64,000 nucleotides of DNA, taken from the NCBI RefSeq assembly GCF_032854445.1, contig NC_088298.1, positions 14,063,504 to 14,127,503 on the forward strand, given 5' to 3'. Below the pieces are notes generated by a model. That model was not told the DNA's origin. It made no database searches and was given only the letters and a program-made list of their open reading frames with translations. This stretch comes from Liolophura sinensis (taxonomy: Eukaryota; Mollusca; Polyplacophora; Chitonida; Chitonidae). The stretch's first letter is position 1; every line of letters begins with the position of its first letter. Positions 23,341 through 35,434 of this stretch are shown here, in pieces. A program made the translations under genes and the position numbers.

Positions 23341-24262
23341 AACTGCGTCTACCGTTCTGGATGATTGGGTAGGTCAACCACAGTACAACACTATACGTTT
23401 GCCTGTCCAAAACCTACCCCCCATGCAGTCTCTGGCCACAACTAGATCAATTTCTGTGTATGCTATCCGTAAGGTACCCTTTAGATTTGACACAAATCCC
23501 TGCCATGAGGAGCAAAATCATTTTCTCTTGTGTTATGCAACATACCCTTGGCAGTAGCTACATAAAAGTCTAGATTAGCTGCTGGCATTGGTTTTTGATC
23601 TACGAATACAGCTCTACCATTCCATTTTCTTAAAAACTCTAACCACATTTTGAGATCTTTGCATGTATCTGATGTTAGCTGCACCTTGTGATGTACTCTC
23701 TTACTTCAGCTACCACCTATCAGGCAGCATTACCTTACTCCCAAAATCGAGATGGCCTAATAAACTAAGTAACTCTCTGTTTGTCACTTTCTTTTTCTGT
23801 GTTATAATACTAACAAACTCTATTATCCTACTGAGAGTCACCTGTGGTAATCTTGCTTCCATGTGAAATGTATCTAAAACAATACTGAGTTACTCTAGCT
23901 CATGAGTGGTACCCACTGTTTTGTGTGGTGCTATGGGGACATTCAATCCATTAAAAATGTGATAACAAAGCTCTTTATACGATGGACTATCAATTGTTAG
24001 AAAGTCGTTTAAGAGCTGAAACATGCAGCTGATTTTACATCTGTGAACTGCTACTCATTCGATTACTTCAGACAATGCATCAAAGATTTTTTGACTTGAC
24101 CTAGATCCAAAAGGAAGTCTAACACACAAGTAATACTTGTTTCTCCACTTAAAACCCATACAGGTGCCACAGTGCAGGGTCTACTGGTGTTAGCATGAAT
24201 GCATCTGTAATATTTGTTTTACACAGCCACTGTCAGTAATGCCTGGTCCACGCTGCTTGTAT
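23341..24262 (-). pseudogene. Reverse transcriptase/RNase H remnant of the YR retrotransposon
   Basis: From 24204 downward on the minus strand the translation gives DAFMLTPVDPALWHLYGF. A one-base frameshift follows, then KWRNKYYLCVRLPFGSRSSQ, ALSEVIE, a stop, and LLNDFLTIDSPS. The last is the degraded form of the LDDF catalytic box, with one aspartate changed to asparagine. Further on are FHMEARLPQVTLSRI, NRELLSLLGHLDFGS and DLKMWLEFLRKWNGRAVF, which match the connection and RNase H part of DIRS/Ngaro polyproteins. In a live element this enzyme would copy the element RNA into cDNA. Several in-frame stops and the frameshift make it a pseudogene. It continues upstream toward the gag remnant and is cut from the recombinase by satellite DNA. 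Confidence 0.87.
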
Positions 24263-24299
24263 CACCTGCACTCTGTATTGGTACATGTAGATCATCTTT

Positions 24300-24572
24300 T
24301 CATCTGGTTTGATCAGCATGTCTGACCCTCTTAGACACAATACTGGTATTGAGTACAGTGTTGGCTTTGTAGAACGCCACCAGCTGTACTTTAGAAAACT
24401 CAATATGTGGCACACACAGGCCTATTAACCTGAGATTCTTCTTCAGCTCACTAAATGTCCAGTTTTCAGGTCTCTCTGGGTCCCATAGAGGAGGCAGGGC
24501 ATCAACACTGGTACCTGCTGTTGCTGTTGCACCTGACATATTTCTGTTCACCCTGTCTGACATATTGAGCAA
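24300..24572 (-). pseudogene. Gag-like remnant of the YR retrotransposon
   Basis: A 90-residue open frame contains LPPLWDPERPENWTFSELKK and LRLIGLCVP followed by QLVAFYKANT. This resembles the SAP-like helix-turn region near the N-terminus of ORF1 in molluscan YR retrotransposons: a W..(E)L...L...G(L/V).P pattern followed by KxQLVxxY. It lies directly upstream of the RT remnant on the same strand, as expected. The product would bind element RNA or nucleic acid; this is inferred from position and weak similarity only. The downstream part of gag is missing or unrecognisable. Confidence 0.6.
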
Positions 24573-27500
24573 TTCTCCTCATGATGTATGCCGATGATGT
24601 CTAAACTAGGAATTTGAATTTGGAGCTTTAGGAACTTTGAGAAGTAAGCTTTTGTACACTGAGAGCTTAGCTGTCCTAACAGAGATTGCATAGTGATTAG
24701 CCTTGGATCTCCTGATTGGACAACTAATGTCTAGCATCTTCTGTGTAAAATACATCTAACTGGACATCAATTCTGAAATTAGGCCATTTTATTGGCTGAA
24801 AAGAAAGTCTTTTGATTGGAGTATTCCTAGGACTTACTGACAATACAAATAACATTCAACCCTTTAAATTTGATTTAATGGCTGCTTTGTTTTTCTCAGG
24901 TTTACATGAATATTAATTGGCTCGTTAGTGACAAAGGTTAGGGATAAGTCTGGCACTTGGTCAAGACTCTACCTGTGTTTTCTTCAGCCAGTGTTCATCT
25001 GACTACAACGAACTGTGCAGACAGAGTCATTTCACTAAATTTTGTGTCTACAAAAGCAGACACCGAGAAACTGTTGGTGTCTTCTGCTTTATCGCTGTCC
25101 ATTTTATCAGTGTCAAGAGTGGCATGGGTCATGTCATGGCTAACCAAATCTCTTGATAACCATAGTCAATCATCCTCGTATACCACACATGTTCAGTACC
25201 TGACATTGCTGACCATTGTAATATTATCAGACAAATTGTCATTCTCATTAGGGGTTAAACCCTTAAAGAGAAAAGTGTTAAGGAACAAAAGACGGCCGAT
25301 GGCAGCCATATTGGATTACCTACACTGAGGAAAATCAATCCCAACTTTTCCTTCATTAATGTACATGTATTGTGATGCCGGTCACAATTTGTAATCAGGA
25401 ACACTCAAGGCAGGATTTACTTATGTACTGAACACTTTATGAACGATAGGAAAACAAGCACATATAAATTAGACAGATTCACAGTAGTTGGTGTAACTTC
25501 AGCTATGGCACAGTTGTAACGCAGAGTCGGTGGTTCCGGGGCTCTGGGTTCACTTGACAAGTGACAGCACATTTTTATACAAAAACATACAGTATAGTAA
25601 CAAACAAGTTTTAACAAGGTTTACAGACACACAATTCTAACAATAACGCACATGACTGGTCCTGATATGCAGCATTGCGGTGGATTAAAACAATTGGTGG
25701 TCACCAAGCCTACAGTTCCACTGCAAGACCAGATTAAAACAGATTATGTGTAAGGCCTGCTAACATTCACAATACAACACATGTACCTCAAGCCAGCGTG
25801 TAAATATGAATTTGACAGGGTTTAAAAGTGTTGAAGATATCTTGATTACAAAAATTTTAATGCCAGAGAGTAGTATGAATACTGAAATGGAAGCCGTTAT
25901 AACAATTGCATCCAATTACTTCTGTGCAGTGCTTTCTGAGTAATTTGTGCATTTTAACCTATTGTAAGAAAATACTAGCTTTACGCTTCGGTAAACTACC
26001 AATACATTTATCATGTTTACACAGCCTTCATGCTTCAATATTATTCAAAACAGCTGTTGACCAGCACTGATGGAACAAAACTCAAAATTCAAAACCTAAC
26101 TGAAACTATGCATGTGGCTTTCCATAAATTCTATGTTTTTTTGTTGTTTTTCTTTTTGATGTTTTTTTCAACTGTATGACAGTATCTCCATCTAGATGTT
26201 GTAAGTTGACAATGCAATGGACAGAATACCATAAGGCTATATTGGACTGTTATTATCATGCTGTATGTTAGTATTTCTGGGACCCCTTACTGTTTTTACT
26301 TGTCCTGTATAGTGAATTTCCTTATGATGCTGGGTAGTTACTAAGCATGGGTTTAACCACCACTTTCAATGCCCCTAGACACTGGGATTAAAATTGCCAT
26401 ATCATCTAAATCCTAGGTTCGTTTTTAATACAGGATCGAACAAAACACTCCTGTCTACATTTACTAATCTACTGCATATTCAGCATCCCATAGGCCTGTT
26501 GACAACATTATACAAGAGATCGAGGTTTGAGCTGGCCCAAGACACTACACAACAGATGATCTGATTGGTCAGTTTTTAGGTCAGTTGAGAATGTCCAGCC
26601 GTGATCCGAGTTCATTGCCAGGCCAAGACCACATTGGTCACCTCTGTCCAATGTCTGTATTACAACCACTGACCGCAACACATGTATCATTTCAAACCAA
26701 TATTGATTTTTGTCTCACTATCAATGTTTATATGTAGAGGATTTTCTAAACAGGAGAAAATTACAACGCACATCATGTGTGACGAAGGTGTAGGAGCATA
26801 ATTTATAGAATGGACATAAAAGTACAAAATAACAATGATTTCAAACAAGACAGCTGTATACACACATTCACGTTTACATGTAGTTTAGATTATTCAATTC
26901 AGACCAGAACAGGTGCAAAAAATCTAACTGCTGAGTAGCACAGAACAAAAATAATAATACAAAGGTAAACAAGAGGAGAAGATGTACATGCATATGATGA
27001 TATATTATAACATATATGTACATGTATAATATATAAAATATACATACACCATAGGCAAATCAATTTGTTCTCAAAAGATAAACCAATTCAGAGAGTGGAT
27101 AAATGAAGTGTAATGCCATGTCAGCAACATTTGAGCCCGATTGTGGCAAGGGTACATTTAAAACAATCAAAGATCAATGCCAAGAGAAAAAGGAATATTC
27201 AAGCGGATTTTTACCCCATTTGAATTTTTTGTTTTTAACATGTTGTCCCGAATGACATAAGGAGATTTGTAATGAATAAAGAACATCCAAGCATAGTTAC
27301 AGGAATCATGCATAGAGTAAACATGGAAAGAATTATTCAATTGTTCCAACAAACACAAAAGTTAAAGATAATGAGATCTTCTTGATAGGCTAAATAGTGT
27401 ACCATCATAACACTGTCAAAATGCACTGTCAGCCTCAAAGGAATGATTTCTGTCTTAGAAAGCGGATTCCATAATCAATCCAAATGACATGTCTGATCAT

Positions 27501-28695
27501 ATAATCTTAGATTCACTGAACCTGTACTCACAGGAAAGAGAAAGAGAAAGTAAATTGTCAAATTCAGCCATGTAGTTTTAACATCACTTAATCTGCATTG
27601 TCAAAAGACTAAACAGACAACTGCTAGGCACACAAGCCTGATTAACTCTAAGTTGTGAAGGGATTTTCTGTGGGTCAAGCACACTGGCCATTCCATTGTT
27701 GACCAGGATACCAGGAACGAGACCTGACCTCATGCAGTCTACAGGGGTCAACGCCCGCCAGGAAGACTTAAGCAGCTGCAACTGAGGGCGACATGCAGCG
27801 GCAATCGACGTACTGTGTGTCAATGACTAAGCTAAGGGACAGTGAACTGGATCACACAGTGCAGGTTTACATCATGCATATATTGACTCTGTTTACAGGC
27901 AGAACCTACACTGTATCTGTCCTCCCACTGGCTGTACCAGGCCCCCTAGCATGCCTAGGCACATGGAGCCAGTGGCAGTGAGCCAGTTCAGAGCTGAGCC
28001 ATCAGACACAACCAAATTTAATACCTTAAGCTTTCTAAACTTCCAGTATCATAACCAGACAGTCAACTTATAAATCTTATCAACCCTTCATTCCTTTCTG
28101 ACATCAACATTTTTCAACAATTTGAAGGGCTGATATTAAGTTAATATCTCTATAACTGCACAGTTTAAAAAAACATTTTGACATTATGTCTTATCAATAG
28201 GTTTTTTTTTATTTTGCGTATTAGGGGTAATATTTTGCATATTAGGGGTAATATTTTTCTATCTGTTCAAAAGTTTCTCCACCTGCACACATTCATTAAC
28301 ACGTTTGTCTCAGGAGCTAGAAACATCATGCTCCCTTCAAACAACTTAACGTGTCCACGTAGTTGTACATGAAAATGTAGTTTTGACATGCTGAATTTTG
28401 GTCAAAAAATATTTCAGAAGCAGTGTTCTAAAAAAGACCAAAAAGGACTGATGTTATCTGTTTTGAACCTTAAACATACTGAAAATAAAAATCGCTAATA
28501 TCTTATCTTATGATGTACTCAAAACTACCTTGATGGAAGCAGGATCAAACCTTTGGAAACATTTTCACATGATGATGCTAATTCCCACCTATAGGGCAAT
28601 TCATTAAGAACTAAGCAATCACCAGTTTCCATTCCTCACCCTCATACTTTTAATAAATTGCCTTGTATGCATCACTTACTTAGTGGAATAAAATA
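24573..28695. other. Unique interval, no supported gene
   Basis: A 123-residue plus-strand open frame at 24957-25328 has no recognised domain; it may overlap 5' sequence of the YR element, but nothing proves this. A 21-bp direct tandem duplication (TATTTTGCGTATTAGGGGTA A and its CATATT variant) lies at 28210-28251. Nothing else could be supported. Confidence 0.4.
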
Positions 28696-28928
28696 TGAGA
28701 TCCAGGAGTATGGTACAGACACAGTTTGTGGAGGATCACACTGGCTTCATGGATAATTAGAAGAACTACGGTACTGACACAGTTTGTGGAAGGGTAACAC
28801 TACCTAAATGTATGATTAGAACAACTACAGTACAGATGCAGCTTGTGCAGGAGTCACCCTGCCTACATGTATGATTAGAACTGTACTGTACTCAAGCATT
28901 TTGTGGAGGGGTCACCCTGCCCACATCT
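28696..28928. repeat. ~59-bp degenerate tandem repeat, 4 copies
   Basis: Units start at about 28711, 28770, 28828 and 28887, with GGTACAGACACAGTTTGTGG, GGGTCACCCTGCC and CATGTATGATTAGAA blocks. Divergence between units is moderate. Confidence 0.85.
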
Positions 28929-29707
28929 CTGGCCTGAGTGACCCCAATGAAAAGTTTACCACTGGACAGTTTGCAGTGTCTCTTTGTTTTGACCAGCTGG
29001 TGTTTATTAAGTAGCAAAGACCAAGGCCTGTCTAGGACATGGAACACACAGTTTCCAGTTTCACACCTCCACAGCAAATTGTCAACCATGTCAGTTCTTT
29101 TTTTTTTAAATTTTGCCAAAACCATAAAATATTTGTAATAAACATGGGGGACATATGCATGTAATATAGGATTCACTATATAAAACACATAAACTTTTTC
29201 CCTCGATTTCTGATGTTTAGAAATATACCTACATTGTACATACATATCTCGTGAAATAAACATGATTTGCCAAGATCTCACAAATGACTTGCACACATGC
29301 AATTTTTTAACAGCGCAATAATTCCACACCTTCCTTTGATTACTGGAATTCATTCATCTGAATTACATGTATTTAACACAAAATATTGGTTAATTTCAAA
29401 AGCTCATAAAATATATACAATGGACATTTTTATTCACATGGTTACACCAGTTTGACTTTGTCAATTTCACACTTATTGACCAGCTAATATGTTTTTGTCA
29501 CAACCTGTTTGTGAAACATGTCACATGTAGTCTTATGTATACAGGTGTAAAGATCACCTGGGTTCATGATCTACAAATTATCACCATGGTCCATCAAGAC
29601 AGACAAGCACATGATGACGTCATCACCTGCACCTGTGGTGCATTGTGGGCTTGAAGTGGGGTACCAGAGAGGAATACAATATGGCAGAGTAAAAAGTTTG
29701 GGGAGAA
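28929..29707. other. Unique non-coding sequence
   Basis: A 153-residue minus-strand open frame at 28892-29353 starts inside the neighbouring tandem repeat, has no recognisable domain and is judged accidental. Confidence 0.4.
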
Positions 29708-30063
29708 TGACTGAAGGAATGGTTGACTGACTGGGGTTTATAGGCCATTAATGAATGAGTGATTGACTGACTGGTGTTTAGGTCAAGAATGAAAGCTTAA
29801 CTGACTGACTGGTGTTTAGGCCATGAATAAAAGAATGATTAACTGATGAGTGTTTAGGCCATGAATGAATGATTGATTGACTGAATGCTGTTTGGCCATA
29901 AATGAATGATTGACTGACTGACTGCTGTTTGGCCATAAATGAATGACTGACTGACCAACTGACTAGTGTTCAGGCCATGAACGAATGGATGATTGACTGG
30001 CTGGTGTTTAGCCCGTGATTGAATCAATGAATGATTGAGTGACTAGTGTTTATGCCATGAATG
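29708..30063. repeat. ~37-40-bp degenerate tandem repeat, about 9 copies
   Basis: Each unit combines GATTGACTGACTGGTGTTTA with GGCCATGAATGAAT. The GGTGTTTA word and a following degenerate TTTTATGCTACGCTGTATTT at 30073-30092 resemble the SINE tail in minus orientation, so the array may have grown from a SINE 3' end; that origin is inferred. Confidence 0.85.
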
Positions 30064-32832
30064 AATTATTAGGATTTTATGCTACGCTGTATTTCAGGTA
30101 CAATCTGCTGAGAGGTGTTTGTAGAAGACTGCATGCACGTGAGGAAGAGAAATGTGTCAGCAACATAAATGCTCTTCAATTTTTTCCTAGGAGCTCTTAG
30201 GAAACATGATCGGGTTCATCTGAAGTGTAATTTTCTTCAATGCCTATGTCCCGTACACAGGTACCTGTCCTTGAACCTATCAATCAACGTTACATCACAG
30301 GTATTCATGGAGGACATTCTCATCGCATCCATGAAAAATTGTAATCTGGTTTATCAAACAAATCATTTATATCAACAAATCAAAATCAATTTCCAGAAAC
30401 CAACACTGTAATAATCTGATCACTTTAATTTCGGTTCAATTAATTAATGTACTCCTGAAGAAATTTTCGCTTCACTAATATGATGGCAACTGGTTCTGAA
30501 GGGTGGAGGTAACCAATGTTGAAAAAATAAATCACGTCCTGTGAAACACTATTCGGTTCTTCTCCTTGAATGGTTGCACACGGCATGTGGTATGAACAAG
30601 TTTTATGAAAACTGTCTACAGACTTTCAATGCTGCGCCGCTTTAGTCTGGTTATGGTCAATGGTAATATTTATGGTAATGTGTTCCTGCAGGTTGGAGAT
30701 ATTTATCTATGTACATGTATAAGCCAAACTATTATACACCACATCACGTCTGTTCAAAGAAAGCAAAGGTCTTTCAAACCTATATGTATAATACAACCTT
30801 TTTTTCTCAAATTTTGACTACATAGGCATCTTTAGATTCCTCCTACGTGATACAAGAGGCTGTTGCGTCGTAACTGTGTGGCTGTAACGATGCATTTTCT
30901 AAATTACACTTTAGTACTGTCAGATAATACATGTACATGTGATATTTTTGTATGTCAAATGTCGCAACATTTCTTTCTGAATAAACAAGTGTGGAACTAA
31001 GCAATATAACAATACGGACAAATGTTGGTACAGGACAAAATAGCAAACATGTAAAAACAACTTTTTTAACGAAGTGGTTAGCTGCAACAAATTGCTAATT
31101 ACTTTTCTAGTTAAAAATTATTTCCAGGCCTGATCAATACACAGCAAAACATATAGTAATCTACCAGCCACCCATGAAATGAGTACACCAAACCAAATAG
31201 TTCCCTTTTTTTTTGTGAACAAAATATTACTCATAACATAACAAATCACATCACGAGACAGAATTTCACAATGTCAGCTTTCACAACCACTAAAAGTGCG
31301 CACACATTTGTCCACCCCTTATGTAACATATTAGCAAAACACAGTTCAATAACATTTTGGCTTTCAAAGCAAATCACATATGTTCTCTCACAGCACATGC
31401 TGGTAATAACAGTGTAGTGTGTGTACACGAGTATGACTGACACCAGCTTCCTGCCATCTGATGACATCAGTATCATTCACATTTCAGGCCAGTGAACCTG
31501 GTTAATACAAAAATAAATATTTGCTCTCTACTTTCATAGATTTCACCACGTGGGTGGTTTATGTAATTAGTAATGTGTAACGCGTAATTAGGAATGTGGT
31601 GCATCCTTTGGTTCTTGTTTCTCTGTCCTTTACAACTAGACAGCTCTGGATAAAACATGGTAAATACTGATTATTCAAGACACTTATTGAAATGCCGACA
31701 ATACATCATTTCAGACAGCTGGTTTCCACTTATTGATAAGCCCTTCTCGCTTTATAAAAAATATGACTGGAATTCCAAATCTTCAGCTGACCTACTTCTT
31801 ATAAAATTCCATTATGCAAATGCACAATTTTATAGGCACTGCAACTCCAAGTGGATCCAAGATAGTCAAAGCAGCTTTGTGGACAGCTGAATTCAGGAGT
31901 AACACCTGGTAAATACCTCTCATAAAAGGCTTCATATCAAAAGCTGTGGCAAACAACTGAACCCATATTTATAGGTTATCAAAAGGAGACAGTAGAGGGG
32001 GCGTATGGTAAGTATGTCAACAGTGGTTTAACACATGTCCCTGTACATTAGAAGCATCAGATCGGGACAAATTGATGTGTATGCACCAAAAACTGGGCCA
32101 ATCAAACCAAAGGCATGCCATTGGCCACCCAATCATCGTATAGCAAGCCAGTCTTGTAACATAATAACTGTACCTGTCCTAATGACAAAACTGGAGCACT
32201 GACCTTTGTGCGCCGATCCATTCCAGTAACTGTGTGTGTATTACTGTGCTCTGAAGTGAGACAGGACAGTGTTCATGGGATCGGATCTCTTGCCACCACG
32301 AATCCCAGCCCTCTGGTTGGTGGAGCAGACAGCCAAAGAAACCTGCAAAAGGCAATGGGCACAGTTTTGGGTGAAGATTCTTCGTATGGGGTGAACACAG
32401 TGTCAAGGATTACCCTGACATAAATACCCTCATTTGTCGATCTGCATGACACTAAAAATGCCACTTTTTTCCCCCTAAAATGCCTCTGAGGCTTCGAAAC
32501 CCAACAGTGCTGCATGGTGATTGGTCTCCTTTTAGAACTGTTCCAGGAATGATGCATTTTTTTTGTTTTGTTTTGTTTTGTCTCAACAAAACTATGTTCT
32601 CAGAACGTATCAAGTCAGCCTACAGTGATACTAGGGAGCATGGTTGATCACTTCCTCTATACTGGTTACCCATCATTTTCAAGGTGAAAAGTGCACTGCC
32701 AAATCATAAAGCATGTATTTATATAAAACACATCTCATATACACAACTTAAATGAAGGATGTATTCTAAATGACATCATATCATTTAGATGTCTATGTAA
32801 TATAATTATATATTATGTAATATAAAGAGTAA
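30064..32832. other. Unique interval, no supported gene
   Basis: No exon could be supported. The stretch 32170-32425 is less AT-rich, and its minus strand has an acceptor-like TGCCTTTTGCAG near 32335-32346, but the following frame matches no family I recognise. Confidence 0.4.
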
Positions 32833-32844
32833 CATGTCAAGATA
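32833..32844. repeat. Left target-site duplication of SINE
   Basis: CATGTCAAGATA here is repeated at 33030-33041, flanking the SINE at 32845-33029. The leading C of the right copy may belong to the SINE end, so 11 bases are certain. Confidence 0.85.
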
Positions 32845-33029
32845 CTTTATTTTATTTACTCATTTGATTGGTGTTTTACACCATGCTCAAGAATATTTCA
32901 CTTATACAACGGCAGCCACCATTATGGGGGGAGGAAACCAAACAAAGCCAGGAGGAAAACCCATTGGTAAGAGACTCCTTGGTCATTGCACTGCGCTGGT
33001 GTGCTAACCACCTCAGCGGCGGAGGTCCC
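32845..33029 (-). mobile_element. Family-1 SINE with internal deletion
   Basis: On the minus strand the head starts GGGACCTCCGCCGCTGAGGT, TGGTTAGCACACC, and the tail is TTGAGCATGGTGTAAAACAC. About 70 bp between the CACCAATGCGGTC-type region and the CCCGGGCTCTGCCC-type region are gone, which removes the B box and the CTCATGCTGGC block. Flanking duplications are perfect (CATGTCAAGATA). Its deletion endpoints differ from those of the short copy at 12582-12747. Confidence 0.88.
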
Positions 33030-33041
33030 CATGTCAAGATA

Positions 33042-33367
33042 AAAACACATTTGTGCACCCATACAGTTAAAGGCAACATGAGCAACACATTTCCACTTAG
33101 CAATTAATTTGAGAGGGTCTCCAGAATATGACTTTTACAGGTGGAGGAAACCAGAATGTCTAAATCGAGTAAATCACCTATTAATGTAACAACTATTACA
33201 CCATGGCATAATATGCATATAATATATATATATGTAAAAGGGTAACATGTGATACATAGCTGCCTATTTACATGTAGTTGTCGTAGTAATACATGTAATA
33301 TGCATTACAAATACTGATCTGTGAAACAATTTATCCTCTTAATTGTTGTACATGTACATTATTCATG
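33042..33367. other. Unique AT-rich spacer
   Basis: Short AT dinucleotide run at about 33221-33234. Nothing else is visible. Confidence 0.5.
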
Positions 33368-34048
33368 TAACTGTATGTGATACAAATGGCAATCTGATGA
33401 GATACAAACTTTTACAGCAGATGTACGAGATACAAATGACAATCTGATGAGGTATAAACTTTACAGCAGATGTACCCGATACAAATGGCAATCTGATGAG
33501 ATACAAACTTTTACAGCAGATGTACATGATACAAATCGCGATCTGATGAGATACAAACTTTACAGCAGATGCATGCGGTACAAATGGCACTGTGAAGAGA
33601 TACAAACTTCACAGTAGATGTACGTGGTACAAATGGCAATCTGATGAGATACAAACTTTACAGCAGATGTACATGATACAAATCGCAATCTGATGAGATA
33701 CAAATTTTACAGCAGATGCATGCGGTACAAATGGCATTGTGAAGAGATACAAACTTCACAGTAGATGTACATGGTACAAATGGCATTGTCAAGATACAAA
33801 CTTCACAGTAGATGTACATAGTACAAATGGCATTGTCAAGAGATACAAACTTCATAGTAGATGTACATGGTACAAATGGCATTGTCAAGATACAAACTTC
33901 ACAGTACATGTACGTAGTACAAATGGCATTGTCAAGAGATACAAACTTCACAGTAGATGTACATGGTACAAATGGCATTGTCAAGATACAAACTTCACAG
34001 TAGATGTACATGGTACAAATGGCATTGTCAAGATACAAACTTCACACA
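33368..34048. repeat. ~49-bp minisatellite, 14 copies, two subfamilies
   Basis: Seven or eight proximal units carry TACAAATGGCAATCTGATGA and ACAAACTTTTACAGCAGATG. The distal units carry TACAAATGGCATTGTCAAGA and ACAAACTTCACAGTAGATGT. Unit lengths vary between 47 and 50. The switch occurs between 33590 and 33770, with mixed units in between. Open frames on both strands in this block are by-products. Confidence 0.95.
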
Positions 34049-35039
34049 GGTTGAGATAAACCAGTGCATATACTATTACACACATGATTTTGACCACTGC
34101 AAGCAGAATTTTTGTACGTTCAAACAAATGACCTGGTCTGGCAAAATTCAAATCGCCACCTTTTATTCAACGTCAACAACTTCAAATGACTTCAAAACAT
34201 CGCTTCATCAGAAATCGTATTTCCATAAAGTGTACCAGACTTTCTTCGTTATGAAAACAGATTACCCTGTTCCTGTGGCTTTTCATTGAGCAAAGAGACG
34301 CAAGGCTCATATCACATTGTGAATTTAACGGGGACAGGAGCGTGATTCTACAAATATGGTAGCCGTTAACAGCAAAACAAAAAAAAATGATCATTCCAAA
34401 TGACCACCCGACTTAAATTTGGGTTTACCCGGCGATCGACTAATGGATCAATAACTGACCCAAGCGATGAAGCTAATTCAACAACATTGTCAGCCACGCA
34501 ATGATGTTTCAAGGAAGACTGGAAGCAAATGTGTGAAAATTATGGTAACCGCAAATAACCCCCATGGTCGGTTATTAAAACAGTTACATGTCGAAACTAA
34601 GTACACAGTGCACTTAATCACATATATAGACCAACAGTTCAGTATTGAGAAATTTTGTCCTGTGAGTGGCAAAAAATGTCCAGTAATTTTTAAGGATCAA
34701 CAGGACAATTAGCCTCCTGACTTTACTACTAATTTCCATCCCTGTGTGTTGTACATCATACTGCACTTTGGACTTTGGTCACCATATTTAATGCCCAGGG
34801 CGACTGTTCATTTAATGATATATTGGTGACATTAACAGGTATTGACATACGTATATGTATTCATTTTTAATGGAACAAATCCAACCAGCCTGTCAATGAC
34901 ATATCAGTGAGAGAAAACCTGCTGCTAAACCACATTTCATTATAACCCTAACTCTAGCAAGATTGGCGTGAAAGAAGATAAAAAAAAGGGTCAAATATTG
35001 ATCTGTTCAGCATTGCGCAAGTCTGTCCAGTCAGTGTAC
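34049..35039. other. Unique non-coding sequence
   Basis: No supported gene. If the minus-strand candidate exon at 35362-35433 is real, the transcript would end close to 35020. Confidence 0.4.
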
Positions 35040-35045
35040 TTTATT
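35040..35045 (-). promoter_or_regulatory. Candidate polyadenylation signal
   Basis: TTTATT on the plus strand is AATAAA on the minus strand, in the context GACAATAAAGTACACTG. It lies about 317 bp downstream of the candidate stop codon at 35362-35364. A hexamer of this kind is common in AT-rich DNA, so the support comes only from its position. Confidence 0.3.
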
Positions 35046-35361
35046 GTCACCCAAGTACTAACACGCAATTTGGGGATGGCATGATGTGACCTAGAGATAA
35101 TCCCTTAGAAAACAAAGCAATGCTTTAAACCCATGAAGATGAGGTTCCATGTAACTAGGCCAGAAAAACATTAATCTGTTATACAATGTATATCTATAAA
35201 AAAAAAAACAAAAGAAAAAAAAAAAAACAGGGTGCAGGTGAAGCATCACAACAAATACGATTGGCCAAATGTCTGGTTCAGATCTTGTGTTCTCCGGCGT
35301 TTGGACTCCTGATCAAAGGGTTCCAGGGAATTGCAGAAATGGTGTGACCAGCTTGCAGTGA

Positions 35362-35433
35362 CTAGGGTCTGGCAGAAGACGTCACTGCAGGTCTACTGAC
35401 GTCAAACGACGCTCTCTTCCTGGCAGCAGTCCC
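35362..35433 (-). CDS. Candidate 3'-terminal exon of an unidentified host gene
   Basis: On the minus strand a polypyrimidine-AG acceptor (AGCCTGTTTTCCAG) ends at 35434. The following 23 codons read GTAARKRASFDVSRPAVTSS ARP and stop at TAG (35364-35362). The peptide is basic and Ser/Arg-rich, with an RKRAS sequence like a basophilic-kinase site, and could be a disordered C-terminal tail. The exon is GC-richer than its surroundings. An AATAAA lies 317 bp downstream on the same strand, giving a plausible 3' UTR that crosses an A-rich run (35199-35227 on plus). I recognise no protein family and found no convincing upstream exon in the window. Only RNA evidence could establish it. Confidence 0.25.
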   Translation of the reverse strand, partial: GTAARKRASFDVSRPAVTSSARP

Positions 35434-35434
35434 C

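Larger units (their letters stand above)
21370..24572 (-). mobile_element. Decayed DIRS/Ngaro-type tyrosine-recombinase retrotransposon
   Basis: On the minus strand, three remnants lie in order from 24572 to 21370: a gag-like piece, a reverse transcriptase/RNase H piece and a tyrosine recombinase piece. That set is diagnostic of YR retrotransposons, which integrate circular cDNA with a tyrosine recombinase instead of a DDE integrase. All pieces carry stops or frameshifts, so the element is dead. An 18-copy 56-bp satellite (22227-23234) and a tiny SINE fragment (23278-23321) lie between RNase H and recombinase. No methyltransferase domain was seen, which would favour Ngaro over DIRS1 types, but the satellite may have replaced it. 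The terminal repeats were not located, so the outer limits are those of the coding remnants only. Confidence 0.85.

Noticed and set aside
27584-27823. Minus-strand frame containing PGILVNNGMASVL, resembling the NNAG motif of short-chain dehydrogenases
   Set aside because: The glycine-rich cofactor motif is absent, the key alanine of NNAG is missing, and no splice-consistent neighbouring exon was found. Judged coincidental.
28892-29353. 153-residue minus-strand frame, the longest in the window
   Set aside because: It begins in unique DNA and ends in a tandem repeat, has no domain, and its composition is not protein-like.
33658-34059. 126-residue and 106-residue frames with repeated CTMYIYCEV/MALSRDTNF motifs
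   Set aside because: By-products of the ~49-bp array; frames shift whenever a unit changes length.
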